Shown: positions 18,431 through 27,739, counted from the stretch's first letter. The stretch: DNA of 64,000 bases from Sulfuricurvum sp. PC08-66 (GCA_000830255.1 JQIT01000004.1:62001-126000); one strand, 5' to 3'. The notes: generated by a model not told the origin, from the letters alone. Numbers and translations: made by a program.

Positions 18431-19571
18431 TCGCTTGTTGGAGTGCCTCGTGCACTCTAAGGGCTTGCGCATGTTCAAAGACATCGTGACAGCGAAGGAT
18501 GCTTGCGCCATTACGCACCGCCTCTAGGTGCAGTGCCAACGTCCCTGCCAATCGCTCCTCGATACGACTAGGCGAAAGGGCATCGATAAGCGATTTACGA
18601 CTCGCTCCCACGAGTAGTGGATACCCCAACACGCTAAATGCTTCCAGATGACGCACCAACGCCACATTGTGCGCCAATGTCTTGCCAAATCCTATGCCCA
18701 CATCCAGCACAATATCCTCTATCCCAAACGCTTTTGCCTTGGCAATACGCTCTTCAAAAAAGCGATGTATCTCATCGAAGAGATGCTCATAGGTAGGTGC
18801 AGTTTGCATCGTCTGTGGCGTGCCTTGCATATGCATGATGACCACTTGGGCGCCATGTCGTGCCGCGATGCTACACACCGCATCGTCAGCCAAACCTGTA
18901 ATGTCATTGACGATACGAAAACCTCTAGAAAGCGCATACTCCATCACCAACGGCGCATAGCTATCGATGCTAAAACGCGCCTCTTCAAAAAGCTTCTCTT
19001 CATAAATAGCATCGATGATAGGTGCCACACGTGCAAGCTCCTCTGACGGAGCGATAGGTGTACTTCCAGGACGGCTCGATAACCCACCCAAATCGATGAT
19101 AGAGGCGCCTTGGGCAATGAGGTTGCGAATATGCGCGACAGCTTGGGCACCCTCGAAGCGGCTTTGGGCATAAAAGCTGTCGTGATTGGCATTGACGATG
19201 CCCATTATCTCGACTTTTTGGGGCGTAGTACGCTTGACCCACTGCTCCAAATAGCGCGCCACTTCACGCAAACCAAAGGGCTGAGCGCGCTCTTTTTGCG
19301 CCAAAATCGCCATATGTTTGGTCGTACCTATGAGTAGCGCATCGACCGTAGGTGTCTCACAGCTAATGACCCCGCGAGGTACCGCCACATCAGCCCCAAT
19401 AGAGAGGGCATCTTGCTTGAGGATGTTTGCCGCTTGGGTCAAAAGCCCCTCGATGAGAATCGTATGCAGCTGCATCTTGGCGCCCAAAATTTTGTACGCA
19501 CCTCTATCGATACCGATGCGCTCTAGGATAGGATGGGTATCATGTGAGAGATTGAGCGGTGTGATAATCAT
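18420..19571 (-). CDS. folP: dihydropteroate synthase, long campylobacterial form
   Basis: A 383-residue enzyme joining 6-hydroxymethyl-dihydropterin pyrophosphate to p-aminobenzoate. The catalytic domain holds GIVNANHDSFY, IIDLGGLSSRPGS, RFSIDSYAP, VNDITG, VIMHMQGTPQTM and VGASRKSLI. It is about 100 residues longer than E. coli FolP because of an N-terminal extension (residues ~1-115), a feature shared with Campylobacter and Helicobacter FolP. It overlaps holB by four bases at its start. Confidence 0.93.
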   Translation of the reverse strand: MIITPLNLSHDTHPILERIGIDRGAYKILGAKMQLHTILIEGLLTQAANILKQDALSIGADVAVPRGVISCETPTVDALLIGTTKHMAILAQKERAQPFGLREVARYLEQWVKRTTPQKVEIMGIVNANHDSFYAQSRFEGAQAVAHIRNLIAQGASIIDLGGLSSRPGSTPIAPSEELARVAPIIDAIYEEKLFEEARFSIDSYAPLVMEYALSRGFRIVNDITGLADDAVCSIAARHGAQVVIMHMQGTPQTMQTAPTYEHLFDEIHRFFEERIAKAKAFGIEDIVLDVGIGFGKTLAHNVALVRHLEAFSVLGYPLLVGASRKSLIDALSPSRIEERLAGTLALHLEAVRNGASILRCHDVFEHAQALRVHEALQQATIF

Positions 19572-20188
19572 CGCTTGACCAGATGCAAGAGTGTCGAGAG
19601 TAGTACCGTCGAGACGTTGGCGTTTAGCTCTAGCACCTCGATAGCGTGCTCAAAAGCTTTGAGTATTTGAGGTTTTTGCGCCAACCCCAAGCGTGTTGCC
19701 TCAACAAAAATACGCTGAATAAGTATCTTGATTTCACCGCGAGAAGTACGCTCATGCTCTTTAATCAGAGCATAAATTTGTGCCGTATCGAGCCTATCGA
19801 CAGCAAAAGTGAGCGGTGGTGGTACCGTAGGTGAGTATTGCGCTTTGAAGAGTGGCATACGTGAAAGTATCGTAGGAAGCAAAATCGTCTTTTGGGGTAC
19901 GACCAAAATAAAGCGAATATTGTGCGGCGGCTCTTCGATGATTTTGAGGAGTGCATTTTGGGAGACGGCATTGATTTTGGGTGTGGCGATGATGATGTAG
20001 TGGATGTTTTCATACGCTACGTAGGCTTGGGCTATCACCTCTTTGGTGTGCTCGATGAGAAAATCATCGATACGAAAAATGTGTCGATGCAAGGGTGCTA
20101 TACGTGTCTCGATTTGCTCTATAGCGCTATCGAGTGCCTTATCGATGACCACTTGTTTGAGATAATCTCCATTGGCATCTTGGAGCAT
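19568..20188 (-). CDS. holB: DNA polymerase III delta' subunit (HolB-type)
   Basis: A 206-residue clamp-loader protein of the reduced campylobacterial type, considerably shorter than E. coli HolB. It contains the AAA+ fragment around IIIATPKINAVSQNALLKIIEEPPHNIRFILVVP but no Walker A, as expected for delta'. It shares one base with hobA (TAATG) and four with folP, so hobA-holB-folP are translationally linked. Confidence 0.88.
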   Translation of the reverse strand: MLQDANGDYLKQVVIDKALDSAIEQIETRIAPLHRHIFRIDDFLIEHTKEVIAQAYVAYENIHYIIIATPKINAVSQNALLKIIEEPPHNIRFILVVPQKTILLPTILSRMPLFKAQYSPTVPPPLTFAVDRLDTAQIYALIKEHERTSRGEIKILIQRIFVEATRLGLAQKPQILKAFEHAIEVLELNANVSTVLLSTLLHLVKR

Positions 20189-20739
20189 TACGTTAGCTCA
20201 AACTCACCAAAGAGCGCACCGTTGACTGCTTTGTCGAACAATCGATAGAGATGCAGAAGCTTCACATCCAAAAAGGTGTCATAAGAGGGTAAAAGCAAGG
20301 AGTTAGGCACCTCTTCATCGAAGACCCACAAGAGATTTTTTTCGCTACGTTTGGCAATGTCAGCACGTCTATCGTCGCCCTTGCCCACGTACCAAAAGAG
20401 GTAATTTTCACAATAGGTGATATTGAGCATATCTTCGAGCATGTCCAGCTCCATCGCACTCTCGATGCCCTCAAACGCTCCAAAAATCGCCTCCATACGC
20501 ACCAAGGGAATGAGCGGTCGAGAGGGGGAGAGTTTGTTGAATTTTTGCACTATATAGTGCCCAAACCACATACGCTCTTTGTCGGTGATGATGATGACCG
20601 TAGCGCCGTTGACAATTTGGCGAAGCGCGCGGTAAAGCGGCGCACTGAAATAGAATCGATACTCCTCGATCCAGCTCATCATCGCATCGTCGCTACGAAT
20701 AACGTCCAAGAGCCAGTTATCGAGGCTAGGTAGTGACAT
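20188..20739 (-). CDS. hobA: HobA, DnaA-binding orisome regulator
   Basis: A 183-residue protein matching HobA, the campylobacterial functional counterpart of DiaA. In Helicobacter pylori it binds DnaA domain I as a tetramer and promotes its assembly at oriC. Recognised from the N-terminal SLPSLDNWLLDVIR, the central LVRMEAIFGAFEGIE and the order lysC-hobA-holB-folP, identical to H. pylori. The gene starts one base after lysC, so replication control is cotranscribed with lysine/threonine and folate synthesis. Confidence 0.92.
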   Translation of the reverse strand: MSLPSLDNWLLDVIRSDDAMMSWIEEYRFYFSAPLYRALRQIVNGATVIIITDKERMWFGHYIVQKFNKLSPSRPLIPLVRMEAIFGAFEGIESAMELDMLEDMLNITYCENYLFWYVGKGDDRRADIAKRSEKNLLWVFDEEVPNSLLLPSYDTFLDVKLLHLYRLFDKAVNGALFGEFELT

Positions 20740-20740
20740 A

Positions 20741-21955
20741 CTATTTATCGAGTTCGTAGGCGTCGTGGAGTGCTTGGACGGCTAGTTCGCTGTATTTTTG
20801 GGCAATAATCATCGAAATTTTAATCTCCGATGTACTAATCATCATGATGTTGATGTTCTCTTTTGCCATCGTCTCAAACGCTTTGGATGCGACACCGCTG
20901 TGTGATTTCATCCCAACACCAATGACAGAGACTTTGGAGATTTGGTCATCTGCGCTCAGACTTGCGACCTCTTTTTTGGCGACAAACGGCTCGAGAATAG
21001 TTTTGGCGGCGTGAAGCTCATTTTTGTCTAGGGTGAAGTCTAGATTGGTGCGTCCATCGTGTCCGATTGTTTGGACAATCATGTCGATATTGATATCTGC
21101 TTTGGCAAGGGCTTTGAAAATATCCGATGCGATACCAGGGCGGTCTACCACACCTGAGAGAGAGACACGTGCTTGGTCTTTGGCGAGTGCGATACCGCTA
21201 ACGAGGGGTTTTTCCATGATGTTTTCTTCCTTTGTGATAAGTGTGCCTTCGTTTTCATTGAAGCTTGAACGGGTGACGAGATTGACGGACAATTTTTTGG
21301 CTAGCTCGACAGAGCGGTTTTGCAACACTTTGGCGCCTAGAGAGGCAAATTCGAGCATCTCATCGTAGGAGATTTTCTCGATTTTTTTAGCCTTGCGCTC
21401 GATACGTGGGTCGGTCGTGTAGACGCCATCGACATCGGTATAGATTTCACACAAATCAGCTTGCAATGCGCCTGCCACCGCTACCGCAGAGAGGTCGCTA
21501 CCGCCACGTCCTAGCGTGGTGACATCGCCTGTGTGTTCATTGACACCTTGGAAGCCTGCTACGACGACGATTTTGCCCGCATCGATAGCCGCATGCATCA
21601 TCGAGGGGTCGATAGACTCGATGCGCGCTTTTGTGTGGCTTGCGTTGGTCTTGATACCTGCTTGGCGACCTGACATCGATACGGCTGGATAGCCTAGCTC
21701 ATTGAGCGCGATAGAGAGCAGTGCCGAGGTGACACGCTCACCTGAACTCAACAGAGCATCGACATCCTCTTTGCGCGGTGCCTTGCTAAAGTGCCCTGCA
21801 TACTCCAACAGTTTGTTGGTTTCGCCGCTCATAGCAGAGACGACGACGACCACTTTGTGACCCTTTTTGACTGTAGCGATGACACGTTGCGCGACATTAT
21901 CGATGCGCTCTAACGTCCCTACGCTGGTGCCCCCAAATTTTTGTACGATTAACAC
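20741..21955 (-). CDS. lysC: aspartate kinase
   Basis: A 404-residue enzyme phosphorylating L-aspartate, first step to lysine, threonine, methionine and diaminopimelate. It has the N-terminal VQKFGGTSVG, the TLGRGGSDLSAVAVA block and two ACT domains at the C-terminus (SDIFKALAKADINIDMIVQ; ASKAFETMAKENINIMMIS) for feedback control. It starts at GTG (21955) with AAGGACTAG upstream. First gene of the lysC-hobA-holB-folP unit or cotranscribed with rppH 29 bases upstream. Confidence 0.96.
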   Translation of the reverse strand: MLIVQKFGGTSVGTLERIDNVAQRVIATVKKGHKVVVVVSAMSGETNKLLEYAGHFSKAPRKEDVDALLSSGERVTSALLSIALNELGYPAVSMSGRQAGIKTNASHTKARIESIDPSMMHAAIDAGKIVVVAGFQGVNEHTGDVTTLGRGGSDLSAVAVAGALQADLCEIYTDVDGVYTTDPRIERKAKKIEKISYDEMLEFASLGAKVLQNRSVELAKKLSVNLVTRSSFNENEGTLITKEENIMEKPLVSGIALAKDQARVSLSGVVDRPGIASDIFKALAKADINIDMIVQTIGHDGRTNLDFTLDKNELHAAKTILEPFVAKKEVASLSADDQISKVSVIGVGMKSHSGVASKAFETMAKENINIMMISTSEIKISMIIAQKYSELAVQALHDAYELDK

Positions 21956-21984
21956 GCTCTAGTCCTTTTTTGCCAAGATGTGCA

Positions 21985-22458
21985 TTATAAATATCCCTCT
22001 TTTTGAAAATGTTTGATCACTTCCTTGTACACAGGACGCTTGAAATGCGCCACCCGTGTAAAAAGCGTATCCAACCCCACATATTCAAACTGGGAAAACT
22101 CAGGTATTTCGGTCGAGAGATTGATTTTGGCATCTTGCGCCAAACGCACCAAAAAATAGCGCTGTTTTTGTCCCTTGAACGGTTTCATACGCTCCATAAT
22201 CGAACCCGTAGGAAAATCGTATGTCACCCAATCAGGGAACTCTGCGATGATTTCGACCGCGTCGGTACCAATCTCCTCTTTTAGCTCTCGATAGAGTGCC
22301 TCACGCACGCTCTCACCCTCATCGATGCCCCCTTGTGGGAACTGCCACGCCCCTGCAATATCACTACGCTCAGCGATAAAAATCTCACACGTTTGTGGAT
22401 AGCGGGGAGAGACGATGATGGCGGCTACGTTGGGACGGTACAGTGACAAATCGCTCAT
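21985..22458 (-). CDS. rppH: RNA pyrophosphohydrolase (Nudix)
   Basis: A 157-residue Nudix hydrolase with the box [22 protein letters not shown], matching RppH/NudH. It removes pyrophosphate from 5' triphosphorylated mRNA and so opens it to decay; it may also cut diadenosine polyphosphates. The N-terminus [12 protein letters not shown] and the FPQGGI context fit RppH. RBS AGAGG upstream of the ATG; next gene is lysC. Confidence 0.95.
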   Translation of the reverse strand: MSDLSLYRPNVAAIIVSPRYPQTCEIFIAERSDIAGAWQFPQGGIDEGESVREALYRELKEEIGTDAVEIIAEFPDWVTYDFPTGSIMERMKPFKGQKQRYFLVRLAQDAKINLSTEIPEFSQFEYVGLDTLFTRVAHFKRPVYKEVIKHFQKEGYL

Positions 22459-22573
22459 CTAAAACAACCTCTATTTCCTGAAAGTTCACCCAAAAATCGC
22501 AACCATCTCTCAAGAAACTTGCAACACAATTTGGCTAGAATTCTAGGCATTTTCGCATTAAAAAGGGATAAAT

Positions 22574-23617
22574 ATGCTCCTCTATCTGCACATCCCATTT
22601 TGCGATTCCAAGTGCTCCTATTGCGCTTTTAACTCCTATACCCACCTGCACCATCGACGCGCACGCTACATGACCCAAATCGTCGAGCAATTCCTGCACG
22701 ACGTGGAAGAACTCCAACTCCCCAAAGCCATTTTTCGCACCCTCTTCATCGGAGGTGGCACGCCATCGACCGTCGATGCGGCACTGTATGAGAGATTTTT
22801 CGAGGTAGTACGACCTTATCTAGCGCACGATGCCGAGATCACCACCGAAGCCAATCCCAACTCCGCCACTCTCACATGGCTAGCACAGATGCGAGTCTTG
22901 GGGGTCAATCGCCTGAGCCTTGGAGCGCAGAGCTTCGATGAGGGCAAACTCACATGGCTACACCGCGCCCACGCCTCGCACCACATCGATGAGGCAGTAC
23001 ATGCGGCATACAGCGCAGGTATACGTAATATCAGCATCGACCTTATTTATGGTACGGCGCTGGATACCCCTGCACTTTTGGAGCGCGATATAGAGAGAGC
23101 CTTTGTTCTGCCCATCTCACATCTGAGCGCCTATGCCCTGACCATCGAGGAGCATACCCCTTTTGCCGCGACACCGCAAGTCGCACGTGAATCGCTGGAG
23201 ATGACCCAAAAGCTCTTTGAAGCTATTGACGCGCATGGCTTCGCACAATACGAAATTTCCAATTTCGGTACCCCAAGCCGCCACAATCTGGGGTATTGGG
23301 AGTATGCCCCCTATCTGGGTATCGGTGCAGGTGCAGTGGGACGTATCGCGGAGCATCGACGCTACACCCATACCGATGTCGATGCCTATATCGCCGACCC
23401 CCTCTATCGCACCCTCGAGCACCTCTCTCCTAGCGATATGCGTATTGAAAAAATTCTTCTAGGATTACGCAGTCGCGTGGGTGTCGATACTGCACTCATC
23501 AGTGACACCTCGCGTATCGATGCACTCATCGAAGAGGGATTGGCATTTGTTGAGAACAACAGACTCTACGCGAAGAGCTATCTATTAGCCGATGAAATCG
23601 CGCTCTTTTTGGAGTGA
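22574..23617 (+). CDS. hemW: HemW-like radical SAM protein
   Basis: A 347-residue radical SAM protein. Cluster cysteines are C10-x3-C14-x2-C17 (FCDSKCSYCAF), followed by GGGTPST and a HemN/HemW C-terminal domain. The shorter N-terminus and FxxY after the third Cys point to HemW, a haem chaperone, rather than the true coproporphyrinogen dehydrogenase HemN. Divergent from rppH with ~115 bases between; RBS AAGGGATAAAT. It is the last core gene before the AT-rich island. Confidence 0.88.
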   Translation: MLLYLHIPFCDSKCSYCAFNSYTHLHHRRARYMTQIVEQFLHDVEELQLPKAIFRTLFIGGGTPSTVDAALYERFFEVVRPYLAHDAEITTEANPNSATLTWLAQMRVLGVNRLSLGAQSFDEGKLTWLHRAHASHHIDEAVHAAYSAGIRNISIDLIYGTALDTPALLERDIERAFVLPISHLSAYALTIEEHTPFAATPQVARESLEMTQKLFEAIDAHGFAQYEISNFGTPSRHNLGYWEYAPYLGIGAGAVGRIAEHRRYTHTDVDAYIADPLYRTLEHLSPSDMRIEKILLGLRSRVGVDTALISDTSRIDALIEEGLAFVENNRLYAKSYLLADEIALFLE

Positions 23618-23664
23618 AAGGAGAGCACAAAAACCGCTCCACCCTCCTCATTAAATGCGTCGAG

Positions 23665-23686
23665 AGTGCCTTGAAGGGCATTTTTC
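23665..23686 (+). terminator. putative terminator after hemW
   Basis: Short stem TGCC/GGCA (extendable with a bulge to CTT/AAG) followed by TTTTT, ~50 bases after the hemW stop. A weak but well-placed intrinsic terminator. Confidence 0.5.
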
Positions 23687-23725
23687 TATCGATACTACTT
23701 TATCCGCTACAAAAGTACATTTCAC

Positions 23726-23754
23726 CTTGTTCCCACGCAGAGCATGGGAACAAG
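23726..23754. repeat. palindromic element with GTTCCCACGC core
   Basis: A perfect 10-base inverted repeat, CTTGTTCCCA and TGGGAACAAG, around a 9-base loop. The core resembles a GTTCCCACGC...GCGTGGGAAC palindrome I recall from many proteobacterial and cyanobacterial intergenic regions, often as REP-like dispersed repeats; here one arm carries A for G (CACGC versus GCATG). It sits between hemW and the AT-rich island, outside any gene. Confidence 0.6.
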
Positions 23755-24235
23755 TAAAGGATTCGAGACCAAACACATCTAGCGCATCGCTACCAAGACT
23801 GTCGATAGCAATGCAAGTGCTATAGAATCGCTACAGTACTCCTATCACCCCACACCCCAAGGGTATTTCCTCCCGCTAGTCAGGGCAAGCATCTAGACAG
23901 ATTCTCTTTTGTCGCCGATACAAAAGATTCATTATTCTTAGCAATAATCCTGTGATTTGCACAGACTTAGATGGAAGAAAAGGCATTGAAGTAGATAAAA
24001 AGAATTGTTAGATATTATGTTACGTAAAATACTTAAGGTTTTTTAATTGAGAATATAATGCATTCTTATGGTGCCAATGCTTCCAATGTCAAGATAGGTA
24101 GTGATAGAGCTGAGGGAACTATAACCATCAAGGGTAAGATGTGAGATTGACACTTGATAAACTTGCAGATAATTTGCTTAAAGTTGTAAATAACAAGTAA
24201 TAGAATAACAAAAATAATAGTCAAAGGTATCGAAA
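23755..24235. other. gene-poor island border with eroded coding fragments
   Basis: No intact gene found. Composition shifts from moderate GC to AT-rich around 23,930-24,000. Short open stretches look like gene tails: a frame ending at ~24,010 reading ...NNPVICTDLDGRKGIEVDKK..., a 28-codon frame at 24059-24145 (MHSYGANASNVKIGSD...) and an overlapping 19-codon frame from a GTG at 24140 to a stop at 24199. They are too short to name. They may be remnants of genes displaced when the island arrived. Confidence 0.4.
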
Positions 24236-26149
24236 ATGAGTTTTGAAGTTAAATTTAGTCCTGTAGTAATAAAACATCTTGGTATAAATATGTATTCTAC
24301 ATTACCTCCTGTTCTTAGTGAATTAATAACTAATTCATACGATGCAGATGCTAGTGATGTAACTATAACTATTAATCAAAAAGAAAAAAATATTGAGATT
24401 TTTGATAACGGTTGCGGAATGACAGCAGATGAATTAAACAGAGATTTTTTAAAAATAGGTAGGAATAGAAGAACTACTACGTCAAATATAAGTCCAAAAT
24501 TTAATAGAGCAGTTACAGGGAAAAAAGGTCTTGGCAAATTATCAGTTTTTGGAATTTGCAAAAGTATATATGTTGAGAGTTGTAAAGATGGAAAAAAAAA
24601 TGCATTTGAAATGAACTATGATATATTACTATCTCAAGGCGAAAAAGATGAAGCTTTAAAACTTGATGCTATAATTGATAACGAAGCTACAACAGAACAA
24701 TCTTATACAAAAATTATTTTAAAAAATTTAACAAGAAAATCAGAGATACCAGTACCAAATACTGCTAATTCACTACTAAATAGATTAAATATATTCAGTG
24801 AAAATTTTATTGTTGTACTGAAAGATGAAAAAGTTAGCAAATATTTAACGAAAGAAGAAAGAGATAGAGTAATTTATAAAGATGAACAATTTTCTTGGAT
24901 TATTCCAGATGATATATTAAATGGTAAAGTAAATCTAGATGATACAATTACAAACTATATAATGACAAATAATATTAAAGGTAAAATTTTTACGACAAAA
25001 GAAACATTAGCTAATAATTTAACTGGAATTACTTTATATGCAAGAGGTAAACTTGCAAATGAACCTAGTTTTTTTGGAGTAAAACTAAGTAATTCACATG
25101 CATATTCGTATATGAGTGGAATTTTAGAAGTTGATTTTATTGACGAAGATGGTGAGCAAGATAATATATCAACAGCAAGAAATTCTCTTATTTGGGAAAA
25201 TGATTCAATGAGGCAATTAGAAGGAAATCTTGCAACATTAATACGAAAACTTGGCTCAATATGGAAAGATTTTAGAAGGGAAGATAAAAAGAAAGAAATA
25301 GAAAAATCAGGTGCATTTAATACAAGATGGTATGAAAAAAACAATTATACTTCTCAAGATAAAAAACTTGCAGAAAAAATAACTAATTTAGTAATAGATT
25401 CCGATATTGAAATAAATAAAGCCACTAGCTTATTAAATTATGTTGAAGGTGCTTTTGAATTTGATACATTTATAGAATATGCTTCAGAAATTGAAGAAAA
25501 TGTTGATGCAAATAAACTTATAAAACTTTTACAAGATTGGGAAATAATTGAATCGAAAGAACACTACAGATTATCCATTGGTAGAATTGAAACGATTGAA
25601 AAATTTGATAAATTAATAAATAGCGATACCCTTGAAGTTGCAAAGAAAGGAATTGAAACAATGCATACTTTTTTAAATAAATTCCCTTGGATATTAGAAC
25701 CTAGACTAACTAGTTTTGATGATGAAGTCACCTATAAAAAAATTTTAGAAGAAGAATTCAATGATTCATCAGAAATAGAAGAAGATAGAAGAATTGATTT
25801 CTTATGTAAAGGAAGTAGTGATACTTTATATATTATAGAGATAAAAAGATCACAAAAAATAATTGGATTACAAGAACTAGAACAAATAAAGTCTTATCAA
25901 AGGTTTTTAAAATCAAAACTAGAAGAAAATGATAGAGGGTATACTCAGGTTAAAGCTTACATTATTGGAAAAGAAGCTGCTAGTGACAAATATGTTAAAA
26001 TGGAAATAAATGAAGCATTAACGCATAATAGATTCGTTCTAAATTACAATCAAATGCTTTCACAAGCAAAGAAATACCATAAAGATTTTATTGATACATA
26101 CGAAAAAACGAATAACTTAAAAAGTTTAAAAAAAGAAGTTAAGTTATAG
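24236..26149 (+). CDS. GHKL ATPase fused to a PD-(D/E)XK nuclease-like domain
   Basis: A 637-residue AT-rich gene with AAAGGT before its ATG. The N-terminus is a Bergerat-fold (Hsp90/MutL/MORC-like) ATPase: E29...N33, D57-x-G59-x-G61, and the lid G95-K-K-G98-L-G100-K101. A transducer-like region follows with NISTARNSLIWEND (~res. 310-325). From ~480 a C-terminal domain carries RRID521F...IIE535IK537RS and a QLEQI.SY-like helix, the pattern of PD-(D/E)XK nucleases such as Shedu (DUF4263) or NucS-type modules. It converges on and overlaps by 11 bases the cytosine methyltransferase. Likely the ATP-dependent restriction/effector subunit of the cassette (inference); no separate endonuclease gene is present. 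Confidence 0.82.
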   Translation: MSFEVKFSPVVIKHLGINMYSTLPPVLSELITNSYDADASDVTITINQKEKNIEIFDNGCGMTADELNRDFLKIGRNRRTTTSNISPKFNRAVTGKKGLGKLSVFGICKSIYVESCKDGKKNAFEMNYDILLSQGEKDEALKLDAIIDNEATTEQSYTKIILKNLTRKSEIPVPNTANSLLNRLNIFSENFIVVLKDEKVSKYLTKEERDRVIYKDEQFSWIIPDDILNGKVNLDDTITNYIMTNNIKGKIFTTKETLANNLTGITLYARGKLANEPSFFGVKLSNSHAYSYMSGILEVDFIDEDGEQDNISTARNSLIWENDSMRQLEGNLATLIRKLGSIWKDFRREDKKKEIEKSGAFNTRWYEKNNYTSQDKKLAEKITNLVIDSDIEINKATSLLNYVEGAFEFDTFIEYASEIEENVDANKLIKLLQDWEIIESKEHYRLSIGRIETIEKFDKLINSDTLEVAKKGIETMHTFLNKFPWILEPRLTSFDDEVTYKKILEEEFNDSSEIEEDRRIDFLCKGSSDTLYIIEIKRSQKIIGLQELEQIKSYQRFLKSKLEENDRGYTQVKAYIIGKEAASDKYVKMEINEALTHNRFVLNYNQMLSQAKKYHKDFIDTYEKTNNLKSLKKEVKL

Positions 26150-27164
26150 CAGAAACAAAAGCCTCTCCAACAGCTTTAGACAAATTAACAGGAACTGCAT
26201 TACCAATTTGCCTAGCTATTTGGTAATCAGTTCCATAAAATTGATAATTTTCTGGAAAAGTTTGAATTAATGCTCCCTCTCTGAGTGATAAAGCTCTGTC
26301 TTGTTCAGGATGTCCAAATCTTCCACTATAATATTGGTTAAATTTTGTAGTAATTGTTGAGCTAAGCTTATCCCATGCAAGTCTTCCGTAATTATCAAGA
26401 AAAACTTGCTTATTTTTATGGCAATCAAGTTTTAAATCATCGCTCCAATCAGCTCTAAGTCCACCATCCAAAGGTGTCGATTGAATTCTCTTAAGATTTA
26501 TTTCATTAAGCTCTTTGGCTTTATGTAAATTATCATGTTTTGATGGTTGATTGTGACCGATAGGCTCAAGATGTGATATAACATCTTTTAAAATCACTGT
26601 TTGCTTTGTTTGTATATTGTCAAAAGAAAGATTTATTTTTTTGATTCGTGTAGCTATCAGGAATAACCTTTTTCTATTTTGAGCTACGCCGTAATCTTTA
26701 GCATTCAATACTTTATATTCGTATCTGTAGCCATTTTTATCAAGCATATCAATAAAATTAAAAAAATACGGATTTTCTTCATTTAATCTACTTACATTTT
26801 CCATAAGTACAAAATGAGGTTTTACCCCATTAATAACTCTTCTAAATTCATCCAACAGAGTTTTTCTGTCGTCGTTTTGTTTTTTTCTTGTATTTATCAT
26901 GCTATATGGTTGACAAGGTGCACATCCAGCCAACATTGTGTAGTCATTTTTTGTTGTATTTCTTTTAAAAAGTTCTATGATTTCTTTGGCTGTAATTTCG
27001 ACAATGCTTTTATTAATAAACATTGCACCATTATTTTTTTCATAAGTATCTTTGCATGATGGCTCAAAATCCACTCCAGCAAATACATCTATACCCGCTA
27101 ATTGAAGCCCTTTAGTCATCCCCCCAGCTCCACTGAAAAAATCGATTGCTTTAATACTTTTCAC
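26139..27164 (-). CDS. C5-cytosine DNA methyltransferase
   Basis: A 341-residue Dcm-type enzyme with all key motifs in order: I (IDFFSGAGGMT), IV with catalytic Cys84 (GCAPCQPYS), VI (MENV), VIII (QNRKRLFLIA), IX-X (RQIGNAVPV). The target-recognition region lies between VIII and IX (~res. 185-290). It starts at GTG with TAAAGG six bases upstream. AT-rich, like the facing ATPase gene. It probably protects host DNA from the GHKL/nuclease partner; the recognition site cannot be read from sequence alone. Confidence 0.94.
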   Translation of the reverse strand: MKSIKAIDFFSGAGGMTKGLQLAGIDVFAGVDFEPSCKDTYEKNNGAMFINKSIVEITAKEIIELFKRNTTKNDYTMLAGCAPCQPYSMINTRKKQNDDRKTLLDEFRRVINGVKPHFVLMENVSRLNEENPYFFNFIDMLDKNGYRYEYKVLNAKDYGVAQNRKRLFLIATRIKKINLSFDNIQTKQTVILKDVISHLEPIGHNQPSKHDNLHKAKELNEINLKRIQSTPLDGGLRADWSDDLKLDCHKNKQVFLDNYGRLAWDKLSSTITTKFNQYYSGRFGHPEQDRALSLREGALIQTFPENYQFYGTDYQIARQIGNAVPVNLSKAVGEAFVSAIT

Positions 27165-27231
27165 AATAAGCCTTTAATGTTTTTATAAGTTGTATTATTT
27201 TAATATTCTTTTGCTTAGCAGAGGTTTAAAT
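27165..27231. promoter_or_regulatory. divergent promoter region of the island
   Basis: A 67-base, very AT-rich gap between the divergent starts of the methyltransferase and the HTH gene; it must hold both promoters. A perfect 12-base palindrome, AATAATATTATT (27241-27252), lies just inside the HTH gene's first codons and could be its own operator, although AT-only palindromes arise easily by chance. Confidence 0.45.
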
Positions 27232-27600
27232 ATGAACGGAAATAATATTATTAACTTAAATGAAGAAAAAAGAAAAAATGAAAAAAATATTTATGGTAAA
27301 ACTAGAACAAAATCATTAAAGTCCAAACTTACATTGGAGCAATTTAAAAATAGAATAAATGCAATTGAGATGGATATAACAAAGTTTTCAAAATATTTTG
27401 GAATTTCAAGGCAAGCAATATATGGATGGTATACACATGGTATTCCTGTATATGTTGAACGAATAGTTGAACTACTAGAAATAAAAAAAGAATTATATAG
27501 GGGGATAGATGAGATGCATGAAATTAATACAGATAAGATTAGTAAATTACATAAAATAAATACGAACGAACCTACTAAAACTAAAAAAACTTCATTATAA
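27232..27600 (+). CDS. small HTH DNA-binding protein, candidate control protein
   Basis: A 122-residue, Lys/Asn-rich protein. I chose the ATG at 27232 (AGAGG eight bases upstream) over an upstream TTG. Residues ~45-75 (DITKFSKYFGISRQAIYGWY) form a Cro/YdaS-like helix-turn-helix that should contact DNA. The rest is highly charged and probably flexible. Divergent from the methyltransferase, a position typical of control (C) proteins of restriction-modification systems, though it is not a canonical C protein. Confidence 0.68.
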   Translation: MNGNNIINLNEEKRKNEKNIYGKTRTKSLKSKLTLEQFKNRINAIEMDITKFSKYFGISRQAIYGWYTHGIPVYVERIVELLEIKKELYRGIDEMHEINTDKISKLHKINTNEPTKTKKTSL

Positions 27601-27739
27601 AATCGTCATAAGAAACAAATATTTTGTACTTTACAAATTTAAATCATTTGAAACATATCCAAAAGCCTAAACTTTATGAGCATCTCAAACACTACGACTC
27701 TACAGCATCACATAATCTACTTTGAGCTACGATAATTGC

